This document shows positions 13,201-24,300 of a stretch of DNA of 64,000 nucleotides, piece after piece (the stretch's first letter is position 1; the number at the start of each line of letters is the position of its first letter). Under the pieces are notes generated by a model. That model made no database searches. It worked only from the letters and a program-made list of their open reading frames with translations, and was not told where the DNA came from. This stretch comes from Blastobasis lacticolella. Taxonomy: Eukaryota > Arthropoda > Insecta > Lepidoptera > Blastobasidae. The position numbers and the translations under genes were made by a program. The stretch spans positions 8,566,001-8,630,000 of the forward strand of contig LR990056.1 in assembly GCA_905147135.1 (NCBI GenBank). Direction: 5' to 3'.

Positions 13201-15196
13201 GGCAAAATTCAACATTTTTTGAATCACATTGGCAAAAGCAAAAGAGTCGAAAAGCAAACGGCTTTCAATTTTGATTTTTGGCGGCGGAAAGAGAGTTCTT
13301 GGTACGTTATACTTAATGATAAAGAAGACAGAACCTTGTTAAATTATGTAATTATATATTTTGCAGGAGTATTACAACAATCCCGATGCGACTGAGGATG
13401 CATTTGCGGAAGGCGGCTGGTTTAAAACCGGCGATTTATTCTACAGAGATGAGAACTGGAATTACTTTTTCGTTGAACGTATCAAACTGATGCTGAAATA
13501 CAAAAGCTACCACGTAAGACTTATTTTTGTTTGCCATCGACTAGAATCCAGGACCAGTTTTGCATTCTTGTTATTTTTTAACCCCTGACGAGAAAAGGGG
13601 GGTGTTATAAGTTTGACGTGTGGATCTGTGGCTTTGCGTATCTGTCTGGGGCATCGTAGCACCCGAACGGATAGACTGATTTCAATGAGGTTTACTCTAT
13701 TTAATTGAGATGGTTCATAGCTTTGTCTTATTAAAATCGGTTCTGCAGTTTAGAAAATATTTGAGTTTAAGTAAACTTGGCCGGTAGTTATTCGACTTTT
13801 TCTATCGCTAAGGTTGAAATTCAAGGGAATTTCGACCTTTTTGTTTGGTGCTACTAAATTAAAACCACAGAATATTGTTAATAATTACGTGGTATCAATA
13901 GTCAGATATTAATTGCAATAAAGTAATTTTTGAACGAGCTTACAACCCGATGTCATACCGCCTGTCACTGTAGTTTACTGAGATGTTGATTGAAAAATAA
14001 AAATAAATAATCGTCTTGGCGTTAATGTTCCGGTTGTCGCACACGAGGAAACGGAGTCCGCCTTGACTATGATCCATGATTTGGTAGATCAGGTAATTAC
14101 ATATGTAACACACAGTAAAAACAATAAAGATTTTTATGATTATGATTATGAGTGGTACGTCTGCCATCTGACCTCTACGTGACCCTGTTAAGAGGGGTAC
14201 CTAACCAGTTTAGATCATAGTTGCACATTTAGTCGCCTGAATGTGGAGGTTTCATCACGATATTTTTCCTCCTTTTAAGAGCATCAGTTAGTGTTAAACT
14301 AATGTACTTGTTAATAACTTAGAAAAGAGTCATTGGTACATGGCCGCACTGGAGTTCGAACCCTGTACCTCTCGCTTACGAGTCGGACACCTAAACCAAT
14401 GTGTGTGTGTCCTTAATACATTGTCTACATTGCCTTCTATACTTCATTAAATTCTTTGTCATCAGATATCACCTGTGGAAATTGAAGGTGTGATAAGGCT
14501 CCACGAAGGCGTGCTGGATGTGGCCGTGACCGGGATCCCGGATTCAGAGTCCGGAGACCTGGCGGTGGCTTGCGTCGTGCGTCGCCCAGGGCGTCAGGTC
14601 ACAGCGCAAGAGATCAAGGACTTGGTCAAAAGTAGGTTTCGCTGTTTTTGTTTATTTTCACCGATGTGGTAAGGTATTTTTAACATCTAATTCGAAAGGC
14701 GGACTCTGGGAGCACGACCGCTCTGACAAGAGTGTGAATGACTAGAAAGTAGTTGTGGATAGTAGCTATGCCTATATAGTCCAGTGAGGTCAAATTTTTT
14801 ATGTCCACAATGGAATCTAATCAGGTCTAGAACAGAGCTGAACCAAATAGAATAAATGTTCAATAGAAAAGAATCATGTTCTGAGTTCTCACGTTAGTGT
14901 ACGAATTCATGAGCAGGCACACATATACTTACTACTAGACTTTTTATATGTTGCGGTTTCTAAATGGATCATATAATAGCAATTTTTAAATGTATTATAA
15001 GTATTATAGCTGTTAACCTCTCGAATAAAATAAAATAAATAGTATTCGCCTGTATTTCCTAATTTCAGATTCCTTGTCGGAGGCCAAGCAGCTCCGCGGA
15101 GGTGTGATATTCGTCAACGAGATCCCAATGACCGCGTCTACCAAAGTACACAGGCGGAAATTGAAGGATATGGTTCTACAAATGGAAAGAGAATAA
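4245..15196 (+). CDS. Acyl-CoA synthetase, 4-coumarate-CoA ligase/luciferase-like
   Basis: This is an adenylate-forming enzyme that should activate a carboxylic acid with ATP and then form the CoA thioester. Exons: 4245-4403, 5111-5318, 6483-6683, 7686-7808, 8603-8777, 10519-10659, 10917-11117, 12899-12982, 13367-13513, 14466-14631, 15069-15196, about 577 residues, normal for the family. The AMP-binding P-loop TSGTTGLPKAA lies at about residue 206. YGMTELSG is at 373, GDLFYRDENW at 453 and VERIKLMLKYK at 467. The C-terminal catalytic lysine is in TASTKVHRRKL (about K561), where the usual Gly before Lys is Thr. The tail ends MERE, without the SKL-type peroxisomal signal of firefly luciferase. 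Exon 3 contains a one-base frame break near 6575-6595. The acid substrate cannot be told from sequence. Luciferase activity is not implied. Confidence 0.9.
4446..4692. repeat. Direct repeats around a short palindromic element
   Basis: Two roughly 75-bp direct repeats share GAAGCATTACG and GTGTAAAAGTAGCGTAA (about 4446-4520 and 4606-4690). Between them (4523-4600) lies a palindromic element with GGTCG/CGACC arms, related to those at 21760-21900 and 24180-24241. It is located in intron 1 of the synthetase. Confidence 0.55.
4925..5048 (+). repeat. Dispersed repeat fragment
   Basis: Contains ATGCCGAAGACCGGGCGAAT, GTAGGAAAGCGGACCCTGGC and a GATGATGAT end. Related fragments are at 25060-25205 and 36905-37072. 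It ends just before exon 2 of the synthetase, within the intron. Confidence 0.55.
5385..5795 (+). repeat. Dispersed repeat, CTAGCTTTTCGCTAGC type
   Basis: Located in intron 2. It has a 5' CTAGCTTTTCGCTAGC block and a 3' block with ATTAAATTCCGTCCAGTAGT. Both are typical of the family that also appears at 16308, 39450 and 45738. No open frame. Confidence 0.5.
6122..6361 (+). mobile_element. tRNA-headed SINE (family 1)
   Basis: The head reads GACGACCTGAGTGGTTCAGT (A-box region) then GGTCCCGGGTTCGATTCTCG (B box). The body has TTTCTGTTACGGGTCTGGGT, and the 3' end has GGGGCTAGATGGCGCTGTGT before an AT-rich tail. It is located in intron 2 of the synthetase. Seven copies occur in this window, in both orientations. 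Confidence 0.85.
6836..7094 (+). repeat. GAT-tailed dispersed retroposon, near-complete copy
   Basis: Begins GTGTGGTGTCCGACAGAGTA, continues GGCAGCAGCGTTTTCCATTG and GTCCTGCAGTGGACTATTAT, and ends GATGATGATAATGA. Other copies are at 22915, 50196, 60146 and (inverted) 7498 and 46441. The last shows a target duplication, supporting a retroposed element. Confidence 0.75.
7498..7605 (-). repeat. GAT-tailed dispersed retroposon, partial
   Basis: Inverted copy carrying GCCGTTGCCATAACCACC and AAGCTGCTGCCCATTTCC. It lies about 80 bp before exon 4 of the synthetase. Confidence 0.6.
7960..8310 (+). repeat. Non-LTR 3'-end-like repeat with poly-A tail
   Basis: Contains GAGGTGGGCAACGCATTGGC, GGTGACCACTTTCCATCAGG and TGCCTGTTTGCC before an A-rich tail. 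The same 3' end follows a recognisable ORF2 tail at 21040-21298. The upstream half, AGGGCATAGCGGGGTATC, recurs at 53395. Confidence 0.65.
8885..9035 (+). repeat. Remnant of a non-LTR ORF2 carboxyl end
   Basis: Translates in part as RWTDDLVKIAS, SWMRKA and DRPLWRSLG, with a stop inside, and ends in TGATATGATGATGATC. This pattern is typical of the tail of RTE-like retrotransposon ORFs (established). An inverted relative lies at 50757-50880. Confidence 0.6.
9360..10300 (+). mobile_element. Decayed non-LTR reverse transcriptase in intron 5
   Basis: Recognisable reverse transcriptase blocks occur in order. They are AQHGFRSNR near 9375, SNRQQYVRHGYVQSDPYHIR near 9590 and SILGPLLFNILVNNL near 9670. 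YADDQK, with the catalytic pair intact, is near 9736, and ILKWRVENKLPFNTDKC follows near 9815. Stops and shifts break the frame before and after the YADD. It lies in the 1.7-kb intron between exons 5 and 6 of the synthetase, same orientation. A dead copy of a jockey/CR1-like element (inference). Confidence 0.85.
11812..11848. repeat. Perfect 16-bp hairpin
   Basis: ATTTAGGCCAGAAAGT, a five-base spacer GTATA, then the exact complement ACTTTCTGGCCTAAAT. It lies in intron 7 of the synthetase. It may be the core of a small foldback element; the stem is too short for a typical animal microRNA precursor. Confidence 0.7.
13577..13775 (+). repeat. Dispersed repeat, CCCGAACGGAT family
   Basis: Contains GGGGTGTTATAAGTTTGACG, ATCGTAGCACCCGAACGGAT and GAAAATATTTGAGTTTAAGT. 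Copies are at 46358-46690 (interrupted) and 48494-48690. Located in intron 9 of the synthetase. Confidence 0.6.
14020..14402 (-). mobile_element. tRNA-headed SINE (family 2), with an internal insertion
   Basis: On the minus strand the head carries TAAGCGAGAGGTACAGGGTT and a GGGTTCGAACTCC-like B box, followed by the body with ACTCTTTTCTAAGTTATTAA. The body is interrupted by an AT-rich stretch around 14100-14150. It ends about 60 bp before exon 10 of the synthetase. Confidence 0.75.
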
Positions 15197-15197
15197 A
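15192..15197 (+). promoter_or_regulatory. AATAAA overlapping the synthetase stop codon
   Basis: AATAAA spans the TAA stop at 15194-15196. Other candidates lie downstream in AT-rich sequence (for example near 15836). I cannot tell which is used, and this one may be fortuitous. Confidence 0.35.
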
Positions 15198-16307
15198 TGC
15201 TTCTAAAATTTCGGTGTAGGTGACTAAGTAAAGGGTGAAACTTGTACAGTAATAATATTTCTCACCAGGGTAGCACCTATTAGAATCTCTAATGACTATG
15301 TCGAATGCAAGAGCGTAAGTGCTGGACCACCTTAAGAATCATTTGCCTTGTCACTACTGTGTAAAGTTAAACGGTTTTTATAGCATTAATGAATGAAATT
15401 TTTATTTATTACATAAAAAATACCCTGGGGGGAAAGGACGAGTCCTTTGGGCATACGGGACAGCTAATTCTCCCTTGTTGTAGCAAACTGATGTTGACTA
15501 AAGATGCACCAAATGCCGTGAATGTTTCTGGAGCGGTAAAGGAAATTTTTGTCGAAGTGGTAATGTACTTATGCTCTTGAACTGTACATTGGTAACGAGT
15601 AGAAACTTGTACATAAATAATCTTCCTCACCAGGGTAGCACCCATTAGAATCTCTGATGACTAAGTAGGTACTTAGTACGTGCATATATTTTAGAGTGAC
15701 GATAATATCAATATGAAAGTAAATAAGGAAAATAATTAAAATCATTCAGTTTAGCAGTATTTGCACAAAACTATATTAAGTGAGATAAAGTAAGTATGCC
15801 TATTGAAATGAGATTTATATAATTAATAATTTAATAATAAATACTTGACATTTTATTATTATTTGTGATACTGTTTTTATTTTAATTTGTTGCATATTTT
15901 TCATTAGGTAATTATATTTATTTTTTAATTACGTAGTTTTAGTTAAGGTCTATTGTCGTATTGTATAATATATTGATGCGGAAATAAATATTCTTGATTT
16001 AAATAAAAATATGTTATTTTGATATTAATAAGCAACGATGCTACCAATTATTTCCTTTCCACGAGACAAATTAAGTACCTACCTACCTCACCATTCCTTA
16101 GCACTAAAGAATAATACATATTCAGAATATTGTGGACTTCTCATAATCAGAATTTAATTAAAATGCAAATTAAATGGGAACACTGTCGACCGCGAGTGGC
16201 CAACATTGAATTAAATTCTCCTTGTCAGCAGTTTCCTGCAACTGGAAAACTTTAAGAGAGGGTACCTATTTACATATTCAACTAGAAAATTGTTCTTTAT
16301 TTCTTAA

Positions 16308-16535
16308 CTAGTGGACCCGGCGCGACTTCGTTCGCGTGGTGACCTACCCTACACCTAACGCTAACCTTACCCCTACCCCTACCCTAAACCTATCCTACAC
16401 CTGCTTTATCCTTACCGACCCTTTTTTCTTGCTTATCAACATTTCAACATTTTGAGTAGTTTGAAAAATGGAAGGGTACATAGATACATACAGAGGGACA
16501 GACGGCGGGAAGCGACTTTGTTTTATACTATGTAA
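16308..16535 (+). repeat. Dispersed repeat with internal CCCTA tract
   Basis: Starts CTAGTGGACCCGGCGCGACT, contains irregular CCCTA/CCCCTA repeats at 16345-16410, and ends near TTTTATACTATGTAATTA. The same start and end occur at 39450-39655, and the start also at 45738. Confidence 0.6.
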
Positions 16536-16608
16536 TTATCATTATTATCTGTGTGACATGCGTGGGGGAGGCCTATGGGAAGTTATAAACGGGTGCGAAT
16601 GCCGAAAG

Positions 16609-17343
16609 CACGAATAACGATAGCGCGAAGACGCGATGGTTCATTTGTGCGAAAAACCAATTCCGCGAAAGCTTCAAAGAGCGAAAGTTCAGTTGTGCGA
16701 CAATTCGATTGCGCGATATCTTAAAAGCGCGACGTTTTAGTCGAGCGAATTATCTGCTGCGTGAAGCAATATTCTAAACTAATTTATAAAGACGGATTGT
16801 CGGCTTGTTTATACTGGATAAATTCAAAACCAATTAACCGATTTTAAAATTCTTTCAACTATAGAAAACAATGAAGTGGGTATGTTTGTAAGTAATTGGG
16901 AGTAATCTCCGAAAATAGTGGAGATATTTTGAAAATTCATTTGCTAATAGTAAGCTACGTAATTCCCGAATGACATACATATCACACTGCTTTTCCCCAC
17001 GAAAAAAATTATAGTGTACCTATCTACCGCGTGATAGTTGAATGTATACAAATATCTGAACTGTGTGCAAGCGAAATCGATTAAATATTAAAGAAATAGA
17101 TTCCACAAAACAGATTAAAAACTGCTATAAAAAAGTGGTTATTCATATTAATACTTTTGCTTCGCGCAGCAGATAATTCGCTCAATTAAAACGTCGCGAC
17201 TTTAAGCTATTGCGCAATGGAATTGTCGCACAACTGAACGATCGCTATTTGAAGCTTTCGCGGAATTAATTTTTCGCACAAATTAACCATCGCGCATTCA
17301 AGCTTTCGGGCAATCGTCTTCGCGCTATCGTTATTCGTGCAGC
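16609..17343. mobile_element. Foldback element with arms made of 16-bp units
   Basis: Two inverted arms (about 16609-16772 and 17156-17343) enclose a spacer of about 380 bp. Each arm reads as successive 16-bp units that mostly start CGA and end in G, for example CGAAAGCTTCAAAGAG, CGAAAGTTCAGTTGTG and CGAATTATCTGCTGCG. The right arm, read in complement, has about one and a half more units than the left. No coding frame. A foldback/MITE is the best guess; the unit structure is unusual. Confidence 0.8.
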
Positions 17344-17461
17344 ATTTCCATTTTCTGTTGCGTGTTTTTCGCTCTATGAGTAGGTACAACATGGAGTTCT
17401 TCAAGAAAGGGGTGAACAGTTTTTTACGGGGTTGGCAACGCCCCTGGTTTTGCATACCTCC

Positions 17462-17535
17462 ATAAGCTGCGATGACTACTTACCATCAGGCAGTCCGTAA
17501 GCTTGTTTGCCACCTTTGCGGTATAATAAAAAAGG
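17462..17535 (+). repeat. Poly-A-tailed dispersed repeat
   Basis: ACTACTTACCATCAGGCAGT, GCTTGTTTGCCACC, then an A-rich tail, matching 163-247. Confidence 0.65.
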
Positions 17536-18333
17536 TGTCTTCCAAGCCTTTACTAATAAAGGCTTAATTCCAGACTCAAATGGAGTGTTACGGGATGTTA
17601 ATGGGATATGTTGGTATGAAAGAAAATGGTTTAAAAGTTTCCGAGTTAATCTAATATTTTGTATAAATCAAGGTATTTCTTAATCAGACGCAGAGAACTG
17701 AGTATGCGGATACAGATAAAAGCATTTGCGGGATCGATGCAAGTATCGATCAAAGGAAAAATTACTGCATACTGTAGTAGTGGTTGCTCTAATAAGCTAA
17801 AGAAATTGGACAGAGGCATAGAAGGAGCCTACTCACAGCTGAAGTCACAATCTGTACTTTGTTTCTTTTTTAAATGGTGCAATAACTTGTCCAAACGGGA
17901 CGGCTATACTAGCTTTTTGTACGACATTGAGTAATTCGTATAGAGTTGTGACAATATGACTGTGTACATTCTCTATTAGTCGAGGCTCCATCTAAGCTCT
18001 ATATTCAATATCTCTAGAGTAGAGACTAGTATAGCAAATGTATTTTAGCAGTTGGTTTTGGTTGCGTATCTAATAAAGTATGTAGATTTTTCTAAAGTTA
18101 TTACAGTTATCCAGATTTGAGTGTTACCAAAGCTTCGCATCCGTACATTGTGATGGATCTAGTGATAGCTTTGTACAGAAGCTTTATATGTAGAACTGCA
18201 CTAAAGATACAGGCTAATTGTCCATTAAACACATGATAACACAAGACAACAGTTTAAATAACATTTTAATAACATATTTTACACTTAATTATTAACTACA
18301 TAAAGTTATAAATTTTCTAAATATTTTTACACC

Positions 18334-21300
18334 TTAGAAATTAATAGTTATTCGCCCATCGACCTTCCCGTGGACCGGTGAATGCCTTAGCAGATATTTT
18401 TCTAACGCTGATTGGTCATACCCTAAAGACATTTGGTTCCGTCGTCCTTTTTGGAACATCTGAAATAAGTAAGTAAGTTGTATTACAAAGTATATAGAAG
18501 AAGCATATACCGCGTCGGTTTGCCAATCGGTTTCCAGATCTATTCAAGCGGTGTCCGGGCCTTCGAGCACTGTGAGTTCGCATAGTAATTACTTAGACAA
18601 ATATTTTTGCTGAAAAAAGTGAGTGCACCTTTAATAACGAATGGAGAGCTCTTTACTTTGCTTAGATTCACGAAATGGTCACCCATCAAGTTACCGGCAT
18701 TGGCGTGCATTGCTAGTGGTAACGTGGTTAGTAGAGAAGCCGCTATGAATGTAGAAATGATGATATTCATTTGGTATGCAGATGGTCTACCAATATTACA
18801 AATTGAGGCCGGAGTCGTTCATAACTATTACGCGAACTAAATGACTCCGCTGCTCTTTACTTTGCCAAGTGAACGCACTGCGTTCAATATGGCTCTATGA
18901 TTGGTCAATATTGTTTGCTATTCATTTTGACGAATGCACAGTGGCGATTGTCACTCAAATATTGTCAGTTGGAACTCTGTGCGTTCGCGCCATGCATGGA
19001 TTTATAATTTACTTTATAAAAATGTTCGCGTGCACTTTGAGGCCCGCGCGATGGCCCGGGATCCGCGTTCATCATGATCCAGGATTTGGCCGAATAGGTA
19101 ATTACAGTGGAGCGACTTCCATCTGACCGCCGTCCCTGCTACCAGAGGAACCGGACCTGATTCAGTCGCCTGAATTTGCAGGTTTCATCTCGATGTTTTC
19201 CCTGATACATAACTCAGAAAAGAGTTATATAAGGCGGTTTGACAGCCATACTAAATTTCTATCGACGTTTTTTCATTCGTTTGAGTGTTTAGTAATTGTA
19301 TTATGGTTTATACTCGTAATAAGTGCGCGCAATTCGTGGTATTAAAATCACCAATAATTTAGTGGTGCGCAAAATGGGTTTCTGAAGGTTAATTTGACGA
19401 CCTGAGTGGTTCAGTGGTCAACGTCTGCCACGCAAGAGGTCCCGGGTTCGATTCCCGGCCTGGCAGAAATTTAAATGATGCATTTTTAATTTCTGTTACG
19501 GGTCTGGGTGTTCTATGTATAGTAAGTATGTAATTAAAAGTATATAAGTAGTTTATCAGTTATCTAGCACCCATAACACAAGCTTTGCTTACTTTGGGGC
19601 TAGATGGCGCTGTGTGAATTTGTCCACGATTATTTTTTATTAATATTTCTTTATAATGATTTATAATAAAGCAGTTAAATAGAAAAAAGCACAAGTCGCC
19701 GCTAAATGGCGTTGTTTTGAGATACCATTATTTTTCTTTTTCATTGCTTTGTTTTATATTATTAATAATGTAGAAATCTATTTTGCGCACAATCGGACAT
19801 ATTTACTAACCGCCAATTGCACAAACTTACATTAAAAACATCAAACCCCTGAAGGAATGTCGATCAAACGTTACATAAAATTTGTATGAAAATCGTACCG
19901 AATAAAGTTCTATGTCTATGTCTAAAATAAGTAAAATATCTAACCGTATAACCGTCTCCACCCACAGCTATGTAGTACGGTAAGGTTACTTGGTAATAGT
20001 TATTGGGATCCAGTGCTTGGTTCAGGTCATTGCCATTTTCTGAACCTAACAATACTGAAGTCACCCTGTGCCCTTCAAGCAACGATGCATTGTATGTCAC
20101 TCGTAGTCCTGTAACACAATTAAATCAAAGTAAGTAGGCCGTAACTAAATGTAATAAGGTAGAGCTCGTCTAATCTAAAATGACGCGCCCCACTATCGCA
20201 TTAACGCACACAAGCAAGTTTAAAATATGGACGCAATACATATACAAATGCCGTTGTAATTGGTCATTCAGTTGCCGGTGAGATTCAAACGTAGGAGCAC
20301 GCGTCGTTCATTGGCTCCCACACAGATGAAGTTTCGTTATCAATATTTGCACTCACACATCGAAATCAACTAACTAAGTAGTGGGCGTCATTTTAGACTA
20401 GACGAGCTCTACATTATAACGTAGTGTATTATTTTCTCTCTGGTTAAAGGATGCACACCATCATCATTATAATTATCAGCTGGAAGAGTTATCTTATTAC
20501 AGCGGTACCAGAAGGGCTAATTACGTAACTCTGTTGCCGACAATTCTCTGAATTCAATTATTGAAATTGTTACTTTTGCGATTATATTATATCTAATAAA
20601 TTCAGTTTATTGCAATGGAACTTTGTTAGCAACTAGACACATGAAATCGATGAAACGTAATCGCAAAAGCTACAATTTCAATCATTGAAATCAGATCATT
20701 GTTGTCAACAGCATTATGTAATTACCTTGCAGTGCTACGATTGGTGACGAGGTAAGTACTCTTAATGTTTCCATCGTCGATAAATAATCCATTCCATTAT
20801 CGACAAAAAACAAGCCTATATCAAAGGTTTGCAACGCATTCGCAACCTACTGTTAGCAGCGATGTGCCTTCTGTTTTGCATTTGTATTAACATCCTGTTT
20901 GACACTAAAGACTTAAAGAGACACTTGGCAAGATGGTCCACCTAATGGAAAGCGGCCACCGCTATTTAGATTTGATTTGAAACTGCTAGCATCCATGCGA
21001 TCGCTCGCCTTTTAATGCATATATTTTCTATATCTAGCGAGCTCTGTTGGTCACGACGCGAAGGTTCGAAAGAACGTTTCTCGTTCGTACGATTCGGATG
21101 TGGAATGAGCTCCCAGCCACAGTGTTTCCTTTGGACTATGACATGGGATCGTTCAAGAGGTATATTAGAGGTCTCTTCAGAGGCGGGCAACGCATCGGTG
21201 ACTCCCCTGGTGTTGCTGATGTCCATAGGCGGCGGTGACCACATTCCATCAGGTGGCCCGCTTGCCTGTTTGTCTGCCGTATAACATAAAAAAAAAAATC

Positions 21301-24300
21301 TAGCGAGCGAGCGGTTTCAAAAATAGGGCCAGTGGACATCAACAACCTAAGAGGAGAGTGAGAGGAAGAGGAACTTTGAACCCAATAGACATGCCTTTTA
21401 AAGAATCCTAAGTTATAGCGCAAAGGAAAGACGTAGGTTGCTAGATTTATCCACATCTTGCATTGTTTCCCAATTACCTGATACTTGCAGCATAAACGGA
21501 GCGTAGAACGGTGAGGTCGATATACTGACGAGGCTTCTCTCCAACGCCTTCAAAACCTGATGGCCTGGTAGTTCAAATGTAATCAGCTTGTCAAAGTAGG
21601 GCAGCAGCTCCACTATGTTGCCTCGTGTTATTACTGCAATGGAAAGAATGTGTTTTAGGTCATTTTTGAGACAATTTCTAAGGACGACGACGTGTTCTGG
21701 GTTATTTAAAGATATGGGATATTTAGACATCTTCTCAGTTGAAGTGCATAAGGCGTTGTCCTAATTGGCAATTGTCATGCGTTGGACCATGATTGTACGA
21801 TGGACATCGCCCGATGAGACCTAGGATGAGAGAATAGGAGACCTCTAAACCGCCCGTCGCACGGCCGTGGTCGCACGACCGTTGCCAATTAGGACAGTGC
21901 ATATGAGTGGTGTCATGCGTGAGAAAGAAGTAAATGCCGAAATTATAAGTGTGCAATTCGCATACCTATTTGAAGGGTTTCATATGGATATCATAAGCCT
22001 GGGCGTCGCTCATGAGTCGCCGTCTCACGACTTCGCTTACACGATACAATGAGTCGACGACGCGTTCGACTAGTGCGAATATGGATTTCATATAATTTTT
22101 TTATGTTAATAACATTAAAAAAAACTGACGGCAGACACACTGACAAGCGGACCTGATGGAAAGTGGTCACAGCCGCCTATGGACCTCAGCAACACCAGGG
22201 GCGCTACTAATGCGTTGCCCGCCTCTGAAGAGACCTCTAATATACCTCTTGAACAATCCCAGGTCATAGTCCAAAGGAAATATTGCGGCTTGGAGCTCAT
22301 TCCACATCCGAATGATGCAAGCGAGAAACGTTCTTTCGAACCTTCACGTTCACACCGACAGAGAGTCTACGTAGTGACGATAAGTACTCAGCCCCATATG
22401 CGTAGGAAGGGGGGGGGGGGCGTTACAGAAAAAATTTCAGCACTTCAGTGTATAATATTGTCAAATGGGCCCCCGATAGACAGCGGGCGATATTTGCTGA
22501 CCGAAAAAGTGTCCAGATCGTAGGACTTGTCCTACCCTAGGTCTAGACCCTATGCCTCAACCGACGCCCCAACTCCTGATATAGTTTTTTTGCTGATTCG
22601 AACACCGCGCGCCCACCCACAGTCTCTGCAGCGAACGGCACAAAGTCATATGCTGCCCCCAACAGTATTTGCCCTGTTTAACGCTCGCCGCCAGAAGCGT
22701 ATCTAGAGCTGTACCAGCGGTGCCCAGACACAGGGTGCAGATACTGTAGAGGCGCAGAAATGACCGGATGAGAACAAAGTTTCGGATCATGCTTTGTACT
22801 CAGTAGCAAACAACACAACATTTTTATCGCTTGTACGAGTCTAGTGTAGATGCGCGGTGTAGTCAGGGGGGGGGGGGGATTCATTGTCACCCCCTCTTTT
22901 AGAACCCAAAATATCAAAGATTTCGAGCTCGCAAATGGGCAACAGCATTTTCCATTGTTATATTTAAACATTGCGTTCTCCAACCCGCCTGCCAAGCGTG
23001 GAGATTATGGCAATAACCTCCCCTTTCGTGGGAGAGGCCCTAAGTCCTGCAGTGCACTGTTACGGGCTGTGATGATGAAATTAATAATTACTGATCAAGA
23101 TTTATTAAGCCGGCGACTTCTGGATCATGAATCGAACTTTCTAACCATTAGACTGAGGAAAGGAAATAAAATACTGCTAAATAAAACATTTTGCCTTACA
23201 AATTTTGTTATTTTATTTGTTGTCCTTTCAAAATTTGTAAAATCAAGTTTTGATTATGTAGCCGCCGAGTCCTCCATCTGGATTTTATGAGCCTAAATAC
23301 CAAAAATCCCAAACTCGCTGAGCTTGCTCATTCATTAGTTCTTATATTATGTTTATTCTAGCTCGGTTGAGCTAAAATACGAAGAATTTCGAGCTCGCTA
23401 CGCTCGCTCATTTCTTTATGCATTCATACTGTCCGCATAATCAATACGGATTTTAAGAGCCAATATACCAATATATCAGAGCTTGCTAAGCTCGCTTCTT
23501 CATTAGTTTATTACTTAAATTAGAATAAAATCTATATCATTTTGATTTTGCTACATTTTTTAAATCGTCCGCCCCTCTCCAAACATTGTGAGCGCGTTCA
23601 TTCAATGTGTTCACACCAGTTCTTTTGAGCCATGAATAAAACAAATTCAAACTCTACATACGCTCATTTTTAAAACATTCACATCGCCCATACCGCCCAT
23701 CAATTCCAATTATAAGTACCAATATATGCCCCCCTCCCCCCCCTGGGAAATAGCCCTAAATACGCCAATGCCCAGCCCACAGCTGTCAGTCTCAGTTCAA
23801 ATTAGAAAATCTTTAGATAATTCAATACTTACAGCCTTTGTTTACGGTGAATCTCACTTGGCTCTGTTGCACGAATGAGAGGTATTCGTACGGTGACTTC
23901 ACAATCTCGCTAGCCTGAAAGTAAGAGGTATAACAATGTTAAGATAAATTACAAAATAGGTAATAAATTATAGTTAATTTCACAACTTATTGTACCTACA
24001 GTCCTGCATTTTTTACGGTTGAACTAAGCAACACAAGAGTCACATGCAAAACGAGATGCGCTTTTTAGAGCATCTGCGTTGCTACAGCTGGCTAGCGGTG
24101 AAGGTCATTGCTCAAGAAGGCTAATATTACCGGTCGGTGGTAGGACTGTCAAGCCTTATCTAAGTAGGTACCTCGGGCGCTGTCCTTATTGACAACGGTC
24201 GTATGACCATGGTCGTACGACAGTTGCCAATTTGGACAGCATCTATTGCATTCGTTATTTTGTTTTGTTTGAAGGATAAGGTTACCAGTGTTATCACACA

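Larger units (their letters stand above)
15197..18333. other. Convergent intergenic region
   Basis: Lies between the 3' ends of the synthetase (+) and the nucleotidase (-). A direct duplication of about 40 bp (CACCAGGGTAGCACC, then TTAGAATCTCTAATGACTA) occurs at about 15264 and 15629. The region also holds the repeat at 16308, the foldback at 16609-17343 and a poly-A repeat at 17462. No gene recognised. Confidence 0.55.

Noticed and set aside
18540..18770. Minus-strand frame MNIIISTFIAASLLTTLP, resembling a signal peptide
   Set aside because: It lies in the last nucleotidase intron, continues into no recognised domain, and the nucleotidase already has a signal peptide.
22850..23290. 146-codon open frame on the plus strand
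   Set aside because: It runs through a G homopolymer and a dispersed retroposon, has no family motif, and lies in a nucleotidase intron.
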